From: Margaritifera margaritifera
Taxonomy: Eukaryota > Mollusca > Bivalvia > Unionida > Margaritiferidae
Reading direction: 5' to 3'
NCBI GenBank assembly: GCA_029931535.1
Contig: JAQPZY010000273.1
Coordinates: 1-64,000, forward strand
DNA: 64,000 bases
Shown: positions 24,364 through 36,546 of the stretch, piece by piece
Layout: every line of letters starts with the position of its first letter
Numbering within the stretch: the stretch's first letter is position 1
Translations under genes and position numbers: made by a program
The notes under the pieces: model-generated
Told to the model about the DNA's origin: nothing
The model's database searches: none
What the model saw: only the letters and a program-made list of their open reading frames with translations

Positions 24364-24739
24364 CTGAAAGAAAAGTACATGTAATATATTTTATGAACAT
24401 ACAGTATTGTAATAAACTGTTTTAATATGATACCTTCATAAGTGGGTTTTGATTAATTGTGCTACCTAGTTTTTTTTCATAAAAAAAGTCCAAAATGTTT
24501 TAAAAAGCATAATAAAATTGAAAAGTTGCTGTAATGGCCTGAAATTCTAAGCAGGTCATCTACATATGGATACAAATATGCCTATTCAATTTTATTTGCC
24601 TATCTCGTGTGGTTTTTTCTTTATTGTGTTAACAAGGTTTATAAAACAATCACTTAACTATAGCCCTGTCCCTCCCACATCCCACCCTACACCATAATGG
24701 AGACCAGTCTATAGTAAAAAAACAACAACACATAATTCT

Positions 24740-26100
24740 TCTGAAAACAGTACGAGTACAATGTGTCAACATCTTCTGACAATGACCATAATATATACTA
24801 AGATTCAAAACAATCAACTAAAAACTGCAAGAATAGTTTCATTCACAAAATTCTGCCATACACTGCTTCCATCTGTAAGTTAAAAAGGGAAATAACTCTT
24901 ACAAATATCAAAGAAGCCCAAAGATTTGTCAATTTGTGCCTCTTTAGTTAATGACCACAATATGTACAAAGTTTGACAGCAATACATAACAAGAGTCCCT
25001 CCAAGAGACTGATGCTCAACTCGGCAAAAAGAATTTCAAGGAATTAAAGATAAGACCATTTCTTCCTTTTAACTGCTGAGTGTTGAAACCATCTCTAATA
25101 TTCTTCAGCAATAACAAGATTTTCAAATTAGCTGCTGTGGTACACATATTGGATGTTAGCTTGGCACCATTTTATTTAGATCAAAGTAGACATCATAAGA
25201 AGCCTTTTGTTGAAAACCCCATGTCATAATGATCATCCATTCAGGGGGAGTAGTGACAACAAAATGTTTAAGACAGTCATCATGGCAACCATACTGGATA
25301 TACGATGCAATATTTTCATTTAGGACCAACTAGGTTTCATAAGAAGTCTACTGGTGAAAACCCTATGTTGATATAGCCATCCATTTGGAGAGGAGTAGAG
25401 ATAACAATATTTGCAAGATATGACTTTCCATTCAGGAGGAGTATCAATAACAATATTTTCAAGATGACTGCTGCGGTCTTTAAATTTGTGGTTTAAAGCA
25501 ACCATGAAATCAATGAAAATTGGAATCCCACAAAAATAGTGAATTCACAGTAAGCTACAACAAGACAAAAAGGACAACAGCTCAAAATTTTGTCTGACAC
25601 TGCTACAAGGCAACAAGGACAATAACTTGAACAAAAATTGCAGCAGCAAAGTGATTTGTCAACATGTAAATCTTCAGGTTACAACAATAATATTTTATCA
25701 AGTTTATGGCAATCCATCAAAAACCGCAGGAATAATTGCACTAACAAAATTGTGTCATACACTGCTACATGACAACAAGTGCAATAACTCTACAAAAAAG
25801 TGTAGGAGCACAAAGTTATGTCAATATGTACATCTTCAGGTGATGACCATAATATTTACCAAGTTTCATGGACATTCATTAAAAACTGCAGAACAATCTG
25901 CACTAACGAATGCCAGAACGACAGAAAGATGGATGGACATGAGCATTACTATATACCCCTGCTTCAGTAGAGGCAGGGGCATAACAAGAGTCCCTCAAAT
26001 AAACTGATGTTCTACTGTCCAAAAAGTATGTCCAGGAATTCAAGATAAGACCATTTCTTCTCTTTAACGTTGAAGTGTTGAAATAATCTCTGATATTCTT
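24740..26100. repeat. Paired dispersed repeats with shared start and GC hairpin end (family D)
   Basis: The block AACAAGAGTCCCTCxAA followed by GATAAGACCATTTCTTC occurs at about 24989-25065 and 25984-26060. Sequences around 24780-24970 and 25640-25900 (GACCATAATAT.TAC..AAGTTTxA..AAAAACTGCA) are related. The middle ends with CCCCTGCTTCAGTAGAGGCAGGGG (about 25959-25982), a hairpin. It adjoins the family B array and may be the 5' part of the same element. Confidence 0.6.
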
Positions 26101-27260
26101 GAGTGACAAATTAGCACTGTGGCAGCCATATTGGATGTAAGATCAGCACCATTTTCATTTACAACAAACCAGACACCATTAGAAGACTTTTGGTGAAAAC
26201 TCCATGCCAATATGACAATCCATTCAGGAGAATTAGTGACAAGATTTTTAATATGTTCATTGTGGCAGTTATACTGGATTTCTGTTAGGACCAACTAGAT
26301 ATCATGAGCAGTCTTTTGGTGAAAACCCTATGTTGATATGACCTGAAGGAGTAGTGACAAGCAACAAGATTTTCAAGCTGGCCACCATGATGGCCATATT
26401 GGATGTCAGATTGGCATAATATTCATTCAGGACAAACAAACACCATAAGAATTCTTCTGGTGAAAATCCCATGTCGATATGATTTTCCATTGAGGAGAAG
26501 CAGCGACAAGAAGATGGACATATTTGAGGTCAGATGGGCACCATTTTCATTCAGGACCAACTGGTTATCATACTTAATCTTCTGGTGAAAGCCTCATGTC
26601 AAAATGACTTTCATTTAGGAGTAGCAATAACAAGATTGTCAAGATGGCTGCCATGGTGGCTATACTGGATGTCAGATCAGCAGCATTTTCATTCAGTACC
26701 AACCAGACATCCTTAGAAGTCTTCTGGTGAAAACTCAATGTCAATATGACTTTCCATCTGGGCGGGGTAGCAGTGAGATTTTCAATATAGCCACTGCAGC
26801 AGCCATATTGGATATCAGATTGGCACAATTTTATTAAAAACCAATTAGACACCATAAGAAGTCTTCGGCTGAAAACCCTATTCAGAAGGAGAAGCAATAA
26901 CAGGATTTTCAAGATGGCTGCTGTGGTGGCCATATTTCATGTCAGATCAATACCATTTTCATTTAGAACCAACTAGATGCCATAAGAAGAGTTTTAGTGA
27001 AAACCCCATGTTGATATGACCATCCATTCAGGAGAAGCTGCAATAAAAAAAAATTTCAAGATGACCACTTTGGTGACCATATTGGATGTATAAGCAGAAC
27101 CATTTTCATTTAGGACCAACCAGACCATGGGATGAATGTGGCAATCCTCTGATTAGTTTTGGTGAAATAGCGATAACAAACTTGTGCTAACAGATGGACA
27201 GACAACGGATGACAGACAAAAGATCATCCCATAAGCTCTTCTTGTCTATGACCAGTACAG
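25095..27260. repeat. Dispersed element with ~140-bp tandem core (family B, copy 2)
   Basis: About a dozen strongly diverged copies of the GATTTTCAAGATGGC..GCCATATTGGAT..ATTTAGGACCAAC..GAAAACCC unit, interrupted by family D sequence. It ends with GACAGACAAAAGATCATCCCATAAGCTC and a hairpin-like tail, as in copy 1. Several chance open frames run through the repeats on both strands. Confidence 0.75.
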
Positions 27261-27574
27261 ATACAAAATGGTTCTTCTGTTTTGTCACTGTGACTGATGG
27301 TTTCTCTTGCTAAGCACATAAACCAATCTAATAACTAATGTCTAGCAGATGAATGATAATACACAAAAATGAACAGCACAAATCTAAGGCTCTTCTATTT
27401 TCTTGTCTCAACTTTAATTCATGTATATCATGATATATCACCTCAAGTGCTACTGCATCAATGTATCATCACACTCATGATGCAATATGTATTGGGATAT
27501 TCTGGTAGTGTTCAGATATTGATGCAGTATATCACTGCAGAAAATATTATGATGCCAATCTGTATCAATGAATA
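27261..27574. other. No recognised feature
   Basis: About 300 bp of AT-rich sequence between families B and A. A short plus-strand open frame (27369-27575) has no recognisable content. Confidence 0.35.
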
Positions 27575-28935
27575 ATTACACCTCTAGTACTAACCGAGAT
27601 GCATCCAATTATCAAGCTTCATGATTGTAACATGAACAGCACCCAAGAAATTAATGCAAAATTTCAACAAAGTCACTGCAGCATGAAATAAAGGTCAAAG
27701 AAACCTGTTATTGCAATAAGAGTGTAATATTTATCAAGGTGCATCCCTTCACCAAATTTTATGATTCTAGACAGGATAGTATGCATATAACATGCAGAAA
27801 ATACATGGTCATGAGCTAAATGCAAAAACTTAACAAAAGCCAGTAAGAAGGTGAATTATAGGTCATGACAAGCTTCTGTTGTAAGGGTGTGGTTTGGGTT
27901 TGGTTTGGTGTTTGACAGCACAGCAACATGAGTAGGCCATTTAGTGTCAAGGCCATTGAAGTGCCCTGCCCAAGGACAACCATGGTAGCCAACCACACTG
28001 ATCTAATTGTATGATCTGAACATGCACCCTTTCAGTCATTGAGTCTGACACACTAACCATTCAGCTACCATGGCTCCTGCATCAATCAGTCTCCTCTCAT
28101 GACATGTCAGAGGGTGCATCGGGCCTATTCTTCATCCCCAAGCCCACTGCTGTGGGTATGGGTTTGGTACTAACAGAAATGTATATTAAATAAATTTCTT
28201 GATTCAAGCATGAACAGTCTTCAAGAAATGAACAGCAAACACAAAATTTAACGTAAGCTGGTGAAGCGTAAAATATGCACCATATTGACTCATTTTTGTA
28301 ATGAGAGTGTAGTGATCATCAAGATGCATCCATTCACCAAGTTTCTTGATTCCGGTTAGAATAGGATACTGCAAGCACAAAACCCATTTGGGCACGAATT
28401 AAATGCAAAAACTTAATATATGCCAGTAAAATGTTAAATGTAGGTTTCAGTAACCTTCATTTGTTGTTGAGGTGTGGTACTAACAGAGATGTGTACAACC
28501 ATCTAGTCTGACGATTCTAGCCTGAACAGTGCTTGTGAAATAAACTTAAAATACAAAAATTTAACCAAAGTCAGTGAAATGTGAAATATGCATCACAGTG
28601 ACCTATTTTTGTGATGAGTGTGTAGTGCTCATCAAGATGCATCCCCTCAAGAAGTTTCATGATTCCAGGTATAAAAGGTGCAAAAAACCTATACTGTCAT
28701 GAGCTCGACTTATAATCATAGCCAAGAATGTACATGCATCTACAAAGTTACTGGGCCAACTTAGCCCCCTTCCCAGGGATTAGATGCTATGAAACCTACT
28801 CCAAACTATTGTCTAGGACATAAGTAGAAAGAATGATTGAGATGCAGTGGAGCTGTACATACGTATGTGGTTTTATATGTGTGGATGCATGCACCGATGG
28901 AGACACTGGTGTAGTACAAAAGCAATCCTCTACTT
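27575..28935. repeat. Dispersed element with degenerate tandem core (family A, copy 2)
   Basis: Carries the same core blocks as 2500-4260 (GTAAGGGTGTGGT..ACTAACAGA, CATGAGCTAAATGCAAAAACTTAA) and the same right end (TTAGCCCCCTTCCCAGGG, GATGCTATGAAACCTACTCC). It is interrupted by a SINE. Confidence 0.7.
27889..28166 (-). mobile_element. tRNA-derived SINE inserted in family A repeat
   Basis: The reversed sequence has a tRNA-like head (GGTAGCTGAATGGTTAG, then a mutated B box around 28012-28022) and the tail TTGCTGTGCTGTCAAACACC, as in the SINE at 16121-16300. Family A sequence stops at GTAAGGGTGT and resumes at TTTGGTACTAACAGAAATG, so the insertion breaks a recognisable block. Confidence 0.75.
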
Positions 28936-29584
28936 CATAGAGGCAAGCTATAAATAGATGAATAGCCATATATTTTCATCTTGTAACCAAGTAACTATGA
29001 AACTGATGCAAAACTAATATAATCAATTTAGTGATGACTATTGCAGATGGAACTTGAAAGCAAATCATGGATGTCAAAACTTTTAGCTTCATAAGAGTCT
29101 AATTGCAAGAAATAAAAGTGAGAAGGATGCATCATGTTGACCTCTACTTCTGTGACATACCAACTAGGATAAATTATTCCATAATTTGAAACTTTATGGG
29201 GCTCATACAACTTTTGAGGCTGAATTTGAGTTTTGAGATTTATTTCAACCAATCATAAAAAAAATTATTCTGAAATGTCACACTCTAGTTTAGACTGTTA
29301 TTATCTCCAAGGCTATACACTGTGTATTGCAACTCATATTTAAGTCTGACAGAATTCAATTGTGTACTGAAACCAATGGCATTAAAATACTGTGAATTCT
29401 CTAGGATTTTCAACCTCTGGTATTTTTGTAAGGGGTGATTTCAATTTTTAATGGAAAACAGTATCTCTGAATAGACCCCTTATAGTATGTTCGACAAACA
29501 TGTGATAAAAAAAAATTAATAGAGACAAAACTTAGTTGTTAATCTTCATTATCAGCACAGCATGTTATGACAAAGGTACTAAGT
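28936..29584. other. No recognised feature
   Basis: AT-rich DNA. A 74-residue minus-strand open frame (29028-29252) has no recognisable motif. Confidence 0.35.
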
Positions 29585-29830
29585 CATATGCATTAAAACC
29601 AGATTATGTGTATATTATGTGTCATTATTATGTGTATATTTTGCTCATTATCAAACCCGTCTGAGATTTTGATGACATAAGCCCGTTTTCCAAGTTTAAT
29701 TGAAACTGAACCAGAAAAATGGACTCCAGAATAGTAACAAGCAATTGTTGATGGAAGGATGACAAACACAGGGCCATACCTTAAGTTCATTTGGCCTTAC
29801 AGCCTGGTGAGCTAAAAATATAAATTCCTT
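29585..29830. repeat. Family C element, 3' end fragment
   Basis: CAGGGCCATACCTTAAGTTC, ATTTGGCCTTACAGCCTGGT and GAGCTAAAAA match the tail of the element at 22200-23885, including the TGGCCTTACAGCC hairpin. Confidence 0.65.
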
Positions 29831-30466
29831 CAAATACTGGGTAAATATTTTTTTATGTAAACTGTATTTCCTCAAAAAGTCCAAGATTTTCTCTGGTCAT
29901 CATTATAATAAAGTTCTTTAATCAAGTTCACATAAAAGAAACTTGTCTCACAGGGTAATAGAATGTGTTCTACTGTCAATGGATACCGCAAGGAGAAGAA
30001 CTTTGTGTAATTCCAAACCTATGATTCTCAATAGTCAATATCATGGGTTACTTCTGTCAGATTAATTTAAAGAGAGAATAAAGGCATGTTAAAAGAGAAA
30101 CCAGATCGATTACATAGCATACAAACTGACAACAATTTCTAATTGCACTGAATTATTTAATATGTGCAGATCTTGCTCATAATAAAACCTATTGAATATC
30201 TTGATAATAAAAGCCTTCTTAGAAAATTTAATAACAAATCTGATCCGAAATAGTCATTAAAGTGTTGACAAACTCCACTATAAACAATGTTTTTCCTGTC
30301 CAACCATTGAGACAAAATTGCTACATATGTATGTCACTCATATTTATTACAGAATTCATCAAGATATAGCTTCAACTATATCCTACTTTCTGCCCAATCC
30401 TTTTGGCAGAAACATTTATAAAAAATTGTAATTTATGTTTTTCATTTTATTGTTATTGTTATTTTA
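29831..30466. other. No recognised feature
   Basis: AT-rich sequence without repeat structure or coding signal that I can recognise. Confidence 0.35.
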
Positions 30467-30587
30467 TTATTTATTATTATGCAAATGCAGCAATATCTCT
30501 GCTCGGTTGGCATGGTCGATTTCAGTTGAGTTCTTTTCCAATTTAAGTGTCACTTTTCTCACTCGTGTGTCATCACAAGGGTACTTC
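30467..30587 (-). CDS. Candidate terminal exon, unknown protein
   Basis: On the minus strand a CATATGCTTTCAG acceptor is followed by 39 open codons, beginning KYPCDDTRVRKVTLKLEKNS and ending in LHLHNNK before TAA. The charged composition is protein-like, but I recognise no family and no neighbouring exon was found. It could be a chance open stretch or an old retrotransposon piece. Confidence 0.25.
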
Positions 30588-30668
30588 CTGAAAGCATATG
30601 ATCATGTACACTCATGCACAATTTCCTACTTAGGGATCGCTGAACAAGGTAACTCATGTTTTGGGAAA

Positions 30669-30671
<3 letters not shown>

Positions 30672-30762
<91 letters not shown>
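30672..30762. repeat. Compound microsatellite (TA)n(GA)n
   Basis: About 49 bp of TA repeats followed by about 42 bp of GA repeats. No other function is seen. Confidence 0.97.
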
Positions 30763-30766
<4 letters not shown>

Positions 30767-32534
30767 TAGTATAGAGTGAGTGTGATGACTACAATTTTAA
30801 TAAATGTATGTTTCAGGTAAGTACAATGATGGGGCTTCCAGGTTTGATGAATGGGACTTCCAAATTTCCAAACAATAAAAGTCTAAGACTTTCCAAAATT
30901 AAAAATTAATGGAACCCTTAGGAATCCTACACACAAATTTCCAAAAAGAAGAAGTCATGTGTTAGTAGAAAAGCTGTTACAGGTCTTTTTCAGATTATCT
31001 GCATCAAAAACATTAAAATATTATGAAACAAATCTTTGTTTGCTCATACAAATATTAACAAGTAACATGTGTTGGTACAATAATGGACAATCTGAAATAG
31101 ACCAACAAGTTGTTACTGGTGGCACTACTAGTAATGTCAGATACATAAATAAAAAAAAGAGGGAGTGAACAACTTGCTGGATAAGGTATTCTACTGCATT
31201 GCTGACTAACATTTATGAAAAAAAAATTCCAATTAAATTTTACAAGTAACTCCATCAACATAAATTATTATGAATGCATTAAGATTTATTAGAAAATTGT
31301 TTTATATACATAACTGTAGAAATGCATGATGGTTTGAAGCAGATGGTAAAATACCCCACCTCAGGTCATGATCGACTTTCTTTGGATTCTTTGAGAAAGA
31401 TTAAAATAATTAAATATCAAGTTATAAAAAGATGCAGAAAATGCAGTACAACCAGTTATATCATGCTAAAAGGTATGCCCACGTTTTAAAACTTTAATTT
31501 CAATACGTTGTTGAATCTAACGATTCAATGTTTATTTTCGCAGAAACACGAAGTTCCACAGTACAATGCATCACATTTTCATGATGTCATGCAACATCAG
31601 TAAGAACACACATGTTCAGCAAGCTTCATTCGCTTCCATGTTCAACCTATTTCGTATTATTGCTACATGTAAAGTACAGGTAAATAAGCAACAATACAAT
31701 ACAAAAATTATAAATTGGGTGAGGAACATCTTACGTGTATATTAGCCAGCTAGTATGCATGTGTATTGTAACACTGCATGTAACTGAAGAGAGAATAAAA
31801 TCTTTTCATGTAAACAATCCTTCTGCATTGATTATTAAATCATAAATGGGGGAGGGGTATGCAGTTTTAGCTTAGAATAGTGATTCTATAACTAGAAGAA
31901 AAACAAATTATGATTGTTAAGTACTGTAACTCTGATTGTTGAAGTTAATTGTTATATCATTGTTTACAGTCAGTAAAATAGCTCCAACGAGCTAATGTTT
32001 CTTATTATGCAATGCAACTCCGACTTTAATTAAAATTTGCCAATGTCTATGTCTAAGCCCATGTGCGCTAGCTTATTCAACGTAGGCCAGATTCTTCTCC
32101 TGGTGGCCCTTCTGGTGACCAAGCTTAAAATTTGTTGTACCCTCTACGTTTGTGGGTGCGTTTGTCAAATTTATCAGAACTATTTTTGTTATATGATCAA
32201 TAACACTTCCCGACACCGAAATTTACCATGTTTGTCTGTATACTTTCGCGAATGGTGCCATAATTTAAAGGTCTTCATTGTCAACCACATAGACTTCGCA
32301 TTTTGCGACCTAATTGCATTCAGATTTATCCTAACACTCTTTTGACTAAAGTAACTCTTTAGATACAAATTTCATTATTTTCCATTGTCAGTTCATTTTA
32401 CAGCTTCAGTGGTACTTCAAACAGCTTTTAAACACAAAAGTTAAGGCATCTTTCCATTATAAACTCCATTTTGGAAAGTATATTGTTTGGACAGCGGTTA
32501 ACTATGTTGCGGAGCTAGAACCCTATTGTGGAAT

Positions 32535-32569
<35 letters not shown>

Positions 32570-33397
32570 TGGGCTTTTTGTTTTGGGTTGTTATGTTTTG
32601 TTTTTGTGTTCTTAGTTTCGTTTTTATTTTTGTTTTTAAAAGGAGCAGTTCCTTTTGCCAGCTACAAATTACATCCTTTGAAATTCATAAATATATCCTT
32701 GGTTCGCCATGGTTCGTGCCCTTAAATGTGAATTTTAAGGCTCTCATTATAATATTGTGATAAACTATTAAAATCACAATAGAATATGTTCAACTATATC
32801 TACTTAATTTATTCATAGTTGAAAAATGTTTATAAACTCAATAAATCCTTTGCGAGCTACCGTTTTTCAGATCGTGTCAAAAGTTGTCTAATTTCCGGAA
32901 GATTATCCATGGTTCGTGCCCCTGAAATAAAGGCCACGTGACATAAGATTGGAATGTCACAATTAGGCCAAAGTGTGGAAATAGATAGTTTATAATGTCT
33001 CTGTATTTTCATTAATTGCATTTGTAATATATTTAATTCCTTTCGTACGCATATTGACTGCAATGAAACATATAAAAAAAAGATGCCAAAAGTTAAATAA
33101 ATAGGATGCCTTTTTTAATTATTTTATTTTCAAGCTTTTTCAATATAATTATTGTATTTAACGATACGCTGAACTTTGAAAAGATTTTTTTTCTTCAGGC
33201 TATGTCACAACAAAGATTTTTTTCACCCTACATTACAATAATCCAATTAAGAATTTCATACTGCATACTCTTCCATTGGATTTTTTTTTCTAACATGATA
33301 TAAGAAGTGCATGTTATAGAAATGATTGCTTTTTCCGTCTGAGAAACCTCTGTCGTGGATTTCCTACTAATATAAAGGTAAAGAAAACCAACATGTG
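30763..33397. other. No confirmed gene
   Basis: AT-rich DNA with a (TTTA)n run at 32532-32571. The plus-strand open frame 32037-32345 (102 residues) has an atypical, Cys- and hydrophobic-rich composition and no recognised domain. A short exon-like segment at 32861-32921 (minus) has a good acceptor and donor but no homology. The word CCATGGTTCGTGCCC occurs twice nearby (about 32708 and 32908). Confidence 0.35.
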
Positions 33398-33446
33398 AAC
33401 AGCGGCCCTGGCTTGAAAAGCTAACACTCGCGCCAGGGCCACAAAC
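33398..33446. repeat. Inverted repeat GGCCCTGGC / GCCAGGGCC
   Basis: The palindromic arms, about 20 bp apart, form a strong GC hairpin in AT-rich sequence. It may be the end of a MITE; no partner copy was seen in the window. Confidence 0.5.
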
Positions 33447-34259
33447 TTGTGGCATTAATAAAATTGGCCATTTTCATTGTGTTTTTTCAATTTTAATTGT
33501 AGTACGTATTTAAATTTCATTTCAGCAAATATTTCTTAATCAACGAACGCTAGTGACTCATTTGATGATGTCAGGATCTCAAACAAAACGCGTGAGGTTT
33601 CGAGCTACATGGCGCACGATCCAAGGAAGATTACGAAGTTAGGAGGATCGACGGATGATTTACAAAATATGCTTCATTGTTTCATATCCATGGAAAACTA
33701 TGGAAAAGAATTGCATAAAAATATGTTATCTACTCTCAACTAGCGAAAAAAGAGAAAAAGGGAGAAAAATAGAACATAACTTTTAACTATTTATATTATA
33801 GTCTAAATGCATTTCTAGATAAATGTTGTTCCCTTATCTATCCGTTTAACACCCACCCTCAATTACCTCGATCCAACTAACATATGTATACTACAATTTT
33901 CCCTCTATTATCCATCAGTACAATCAATGTACCTAAGGGTGAGGGTAAAGTCATTAGTGCGACATTACACTGATATGTCTGAGAGAATTATAGATACTCA
34001 ATGGAAAAGCGTAAACAACGTTCAATACTGGATTTCTTTCAAAGTGTGAAAATTAACAATGTACCAAAATTACCGTGAAATCTGCAGGTATGTTACAACT
34101 GAAATAATTACAATATACATAGTAGCTGAATGCTACGATATTGTTTTTTTGTTTTTTTTCCTACTCGTCTTATACAGATATATGTGGCAGATACACATTC
34201 CAGATATCCCTCCCACATTTCACGTAAGTCAATTAGATAATATAAAGTATTAGCTGCTG
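33447..34259. other. No recognised feature
   Basis: A stretch at about 33580-33650 is richer in CpG (ACGCGTGAGG, GGCGCACGATCC) and might be promoter-like, but nothing ties it to a gene. Confidence 0.3.
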
Positions 34260-34840
34260 TGTAGTAGAAAATATTATAGTGGGGTACTTGAAACTTGAAC
34301 GGGAATCCTATGTTAATAAATGTATGTGAATTATAGCGTCTAACGGGGAATCCTGTGTTAAAAAATGTCTATAGGTTTAACAGTATGGGTCTTTTTGGGG
34401 GGAAAGGTAACGTTGTAACATTATGGGTCTGTTTGGTCTCTAATGGAAATGTCAGTAGTAATATGGGCCACCTGAGGGCTCTACGGGAATTACCATTACA
34501 TCGTAGGTTTACATTGGGGTTCAATTGAGGGCTCTACGGGAAATCCTATGTTAAAACGTCCATAGGTTTAACATTGAGGCTACATTGTTACTTTGTTAGA
34601 AGTGGTTTGACCTCAAAAGGGGCTACAGTTGTTACATTCTTAGAGTTGACCCCAATATGGGCCACTTGAGGGCTCTACGGGAAATCCTACGTTAAAAACA
34701 TCCATAAGTTTGACATGTGTGGCCACATGATGGCTCTATGGGAAATGTAATGTTAATTTGGGGAGTGTTATAGACCGTTTCCATGTTGAAAAATGTATAG
34801 GGCTCTAACGGAAATGTAATGTTAACATTTTTAGATACTA
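34260..34840. repeat. Degenerate repeat array with GGGCTCTACGGGAAAT core
   Basis: The words GGCTCTACGGGAAATCCTA, GTTAAAA.GTCCATAGGTTTA and GGGCCACNTGAGGGCTC recur at roughly 70-150 bp spacing with many changes. It lies at the left edge of the gene-dense block and may be its boundary. Confidence 0.7.
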
Positions 34841-34983
34841 TCCAACACAGCAACTTTTTTATTACCATCCAACACATACTTTTTGATATGAACACAGACA
34901 TACACAAACATACCAAAAAAACAACAACAAAAAATAAGTGAAACTGATTTTGGGTAGTATCCCACTTGTCTAGAGATTTGGGT

Positions 34984-34999
34984 GGCCGTGACGAGGGCC
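34984..34999 (-). terminator. Degenerate histone-type 3' stem-loop
   Basis: The minus strand reads ACGGCCCTCGTCACGGCCACCCAAATCTCTAGA. Its flanks match those of the stem-loop at 44581-44596 (ACCCAGATCTCTAGA), but stem and loop carry substitutions, so it is probably no longer functional. It follows the decayed paralogue at 35000-35500. Confidence 0.5.
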
Positions 35000-35500
35000 G
35001 TTTGTTCTTTCTGCTGGATCTCTGATGTTTATCGATATCCAGGACAACTGCACCTCTCGGGTCCGGCTCGACAACAAGGACACATCTTGTCCAAGTATTC
35101 CGTCCCACAGCGGATTGAGTCAGTGACCCTAAAAGGAGGCTCGTTGGCTTCCTTCTCCCAAACTTCTTTCTCCTCCTCATCAGGGATCCTGTCTATATCC
35201 CCCTTTGCCTCATTTTCTCCTTGACCCTCATCCAGTGGGCATTGATGCGTGAGAATTCCCTCTCTCTCCTTTCCCGCTCCTTGGCCCTCTTTTCATCTGC
35301 TCAGGCTGCCTTGATCTTAGCCACTTCTTCATTCATCACTTCTCTCTCTCTCTCTTTAAATGGCGCCTGCAGGATAACACCCCATCTCCTCCACATGGTC
35401 CAGGAGGTGCTCTACTCTTCCATCAAACTGATGGCTTCCATCAATTTTCCAACTCTGCAGTGCTGGATAGCCATTCTTCTTTGCAAATGAGTTGACGATG
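35000..35500 (-). pseudogene. Decayed paralogue of the small helical genes at 42.8-44.0 kb
   Basis: Minus-strand frames, joined only through frame changes and stops, give VEHLLDHVEEMGCYPAGAI, EEVAKIKAA and EREFSRINAHWMRVKEKM. These are parallel to the 42816-43403 protein (VEYFLHQVKED, EQEVAHIKI, KEFQRLNLNWMKIQDKF). They then give WEKEANEPPF and MCPCCRAGPERC, parallel to the C terminus of the 43768-44034 protein (WESEADHPPF, SCPACRAKPGRC). The copy therefore links the two gene types. Function unknown. Confidence 0.6.
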
Positions 35501-35575
35501 AATGGCAAAACTGTTGTTGTTGTTGTTGTTGTTGATTTACATTAGACTTGTGTTCGGACAGAAGGGGATTCAGAT

Positions 35576-35661
35576 GTGTGCAAGGCACACTATTTAATTA
35601 TTCATAAAATGCGTTGCCGGGCTGCAAACCCATTTGACGCATTACTGCATGCAAGGCATGC
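35576..35661. repeat. Three-hairpin module, copy 1
   Basis: Mini-hairpin GTGTGC-AAG-GCACAC (35576-35590), then TATTTAATT, a larger stem-loop with AAATGCGTT / AACCCATTT arms (one mismatch) around a GCCGGGCTGCA loop, and a second mini-hairpin GCATGC-AAG-GCATGC (35647-35661). It lies just 5' (minus strand) of the decayed gene at 35000-35500. Confidence 0.75.
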
Positions 35662-35689
35662 TTCTTAATTGTACGTCTGGAGTGGCAGG

Positions 35690-36100
35690 CTGCACGCACT
35701 TGGCAAAGGAGCCGCGAAACGGAACGGAAGTACTGAAACGCCATGAACGTACATGATCAAATTTCGCCGAGCTAAATCGGGCTGTCCATAACAACCAATT
35801 ATGTGTTAACCACATGTTTAATTATGACAATTTTTTCAGTTCCAAATTTCCTTAATTATTTTATCATTCAATTTTAAATTTTGCGTACATAATGTTAAAA
35901 AAAACACAAAAAAAACAAAAAAACAATACCAATCCGTGAATACTAGTTACTCATTTAAATTTAGTGTCACGCGCACATGATTTAAATCAAGGTTATATTT
36001 TCGACAGTGTTCAAAACGGTCAAATTTGTATTATAATCAAGTATAATCAAAAGGGGTTTTCAAAATTCCAAACTGAAAACCCCATATAGTCAGGCAATTT
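35690..36100. repeat. Duplicated upstream segment, type a (copy 1)
   Basis: Contains AGTACTGAAACGCCATGAAC, GTACATGATCAAAT and CGGGCTGTCC, shared with 36745-36900, 38540-38790 and 39130-39330. The later part (AATCCGTGAATACTAGTTACTC) is shared only with the copy near 38770, showing an a-b-a-b layout over 35.5-40.6 kb. Confidence 0.75.
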
Positions 36101-36263
36101 TGATCAGGCTGCCACTGGACCGAAGAACTTCTCACTGGCTCTTTTGGTCCTGGTCAGGCTGATTCAATCCTAGTCGTCTTGGTGCAGCTGTCAGAGAGGA
36201 GTCGGGTTTAGTGGTGGTAGTTGGCGGGTGTACTGCGTCAGTATAGCTGAAAGCACACCATAA

Positions 36264-36546
36264 CTAGCCTCCTGCTTTGCAGTCACCACCACCACCACTC
36301 CCCCCCCACTCTACTGGCGACTTCTTCTCCCGGCATGCTGCTCGTATGGCTTGGCTTGGCACCCGCAGCGTCTGTCTTGTATCTGCAGCCACGCCCCGTA
36401 CAGCCTTTATTACAAGTAGTCGGCTGGTCGTTGGGTGCACGTGGCAGCCGTGACACACCACATGTGGCCCCTTCCCTCTTCCTACCACAGCAGGTGCAGC
36501 TCTGATCTTTCGATGTTGCTGGTTCGACGGATGGTTGCTGACTCAC
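36264..36546 (-). CDS. Hypothetical Cys-rich protein
   Basis: The first ATG (at 36546) opens 87 codons that include SCTCCGRKREGATC and CNKGCTGRGCRYKTDAA, a cysteine- and basic-rich pattern that could bind metal or nucleic acid, before a Trp run. A second overlapping frame (36264-36488) covers the same DNA. An AATTATAAAT box lies about 25-35 bp upstream. The 3' flank shares TTGC..GGGTTTTCA sequence with the ends of the genes at 37142 and 39531. No family recognised; real coding status is uncertain. Confidence 0.4.

Noticed and set aside
30435..30779. Plus-strand 114-codon open frame
   Set aside because: Half of it is the translated TA/GA microsatellite (YIYIYI..RERERE).
32093..32150. Minus-strand KLGHQKGHQEKNL resembling the start of DEPDC5 (KLVIHKKG)
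   Set aside because: Only a loose resemblance; no ATG, frame ends at a stop, and no splice sites fit.
32861..32921. Short minus-strand exon-like segment starting MDNLPEIRQLLTRSEK
   Set aside because: Good splice signals but only 17 codons, no homology, and its first bases repeat a local word (CCATGGTTCGTGCCC); not enough to call.
34692..35180. Minus-strand 162-codon open frame as a gene
   Set aside because: It reads through the degenerate hairpin into repeat sequence; homology with the 42.8 and 43.8 kb genes lies in other frames, so it is a shadow of a pseudogene.
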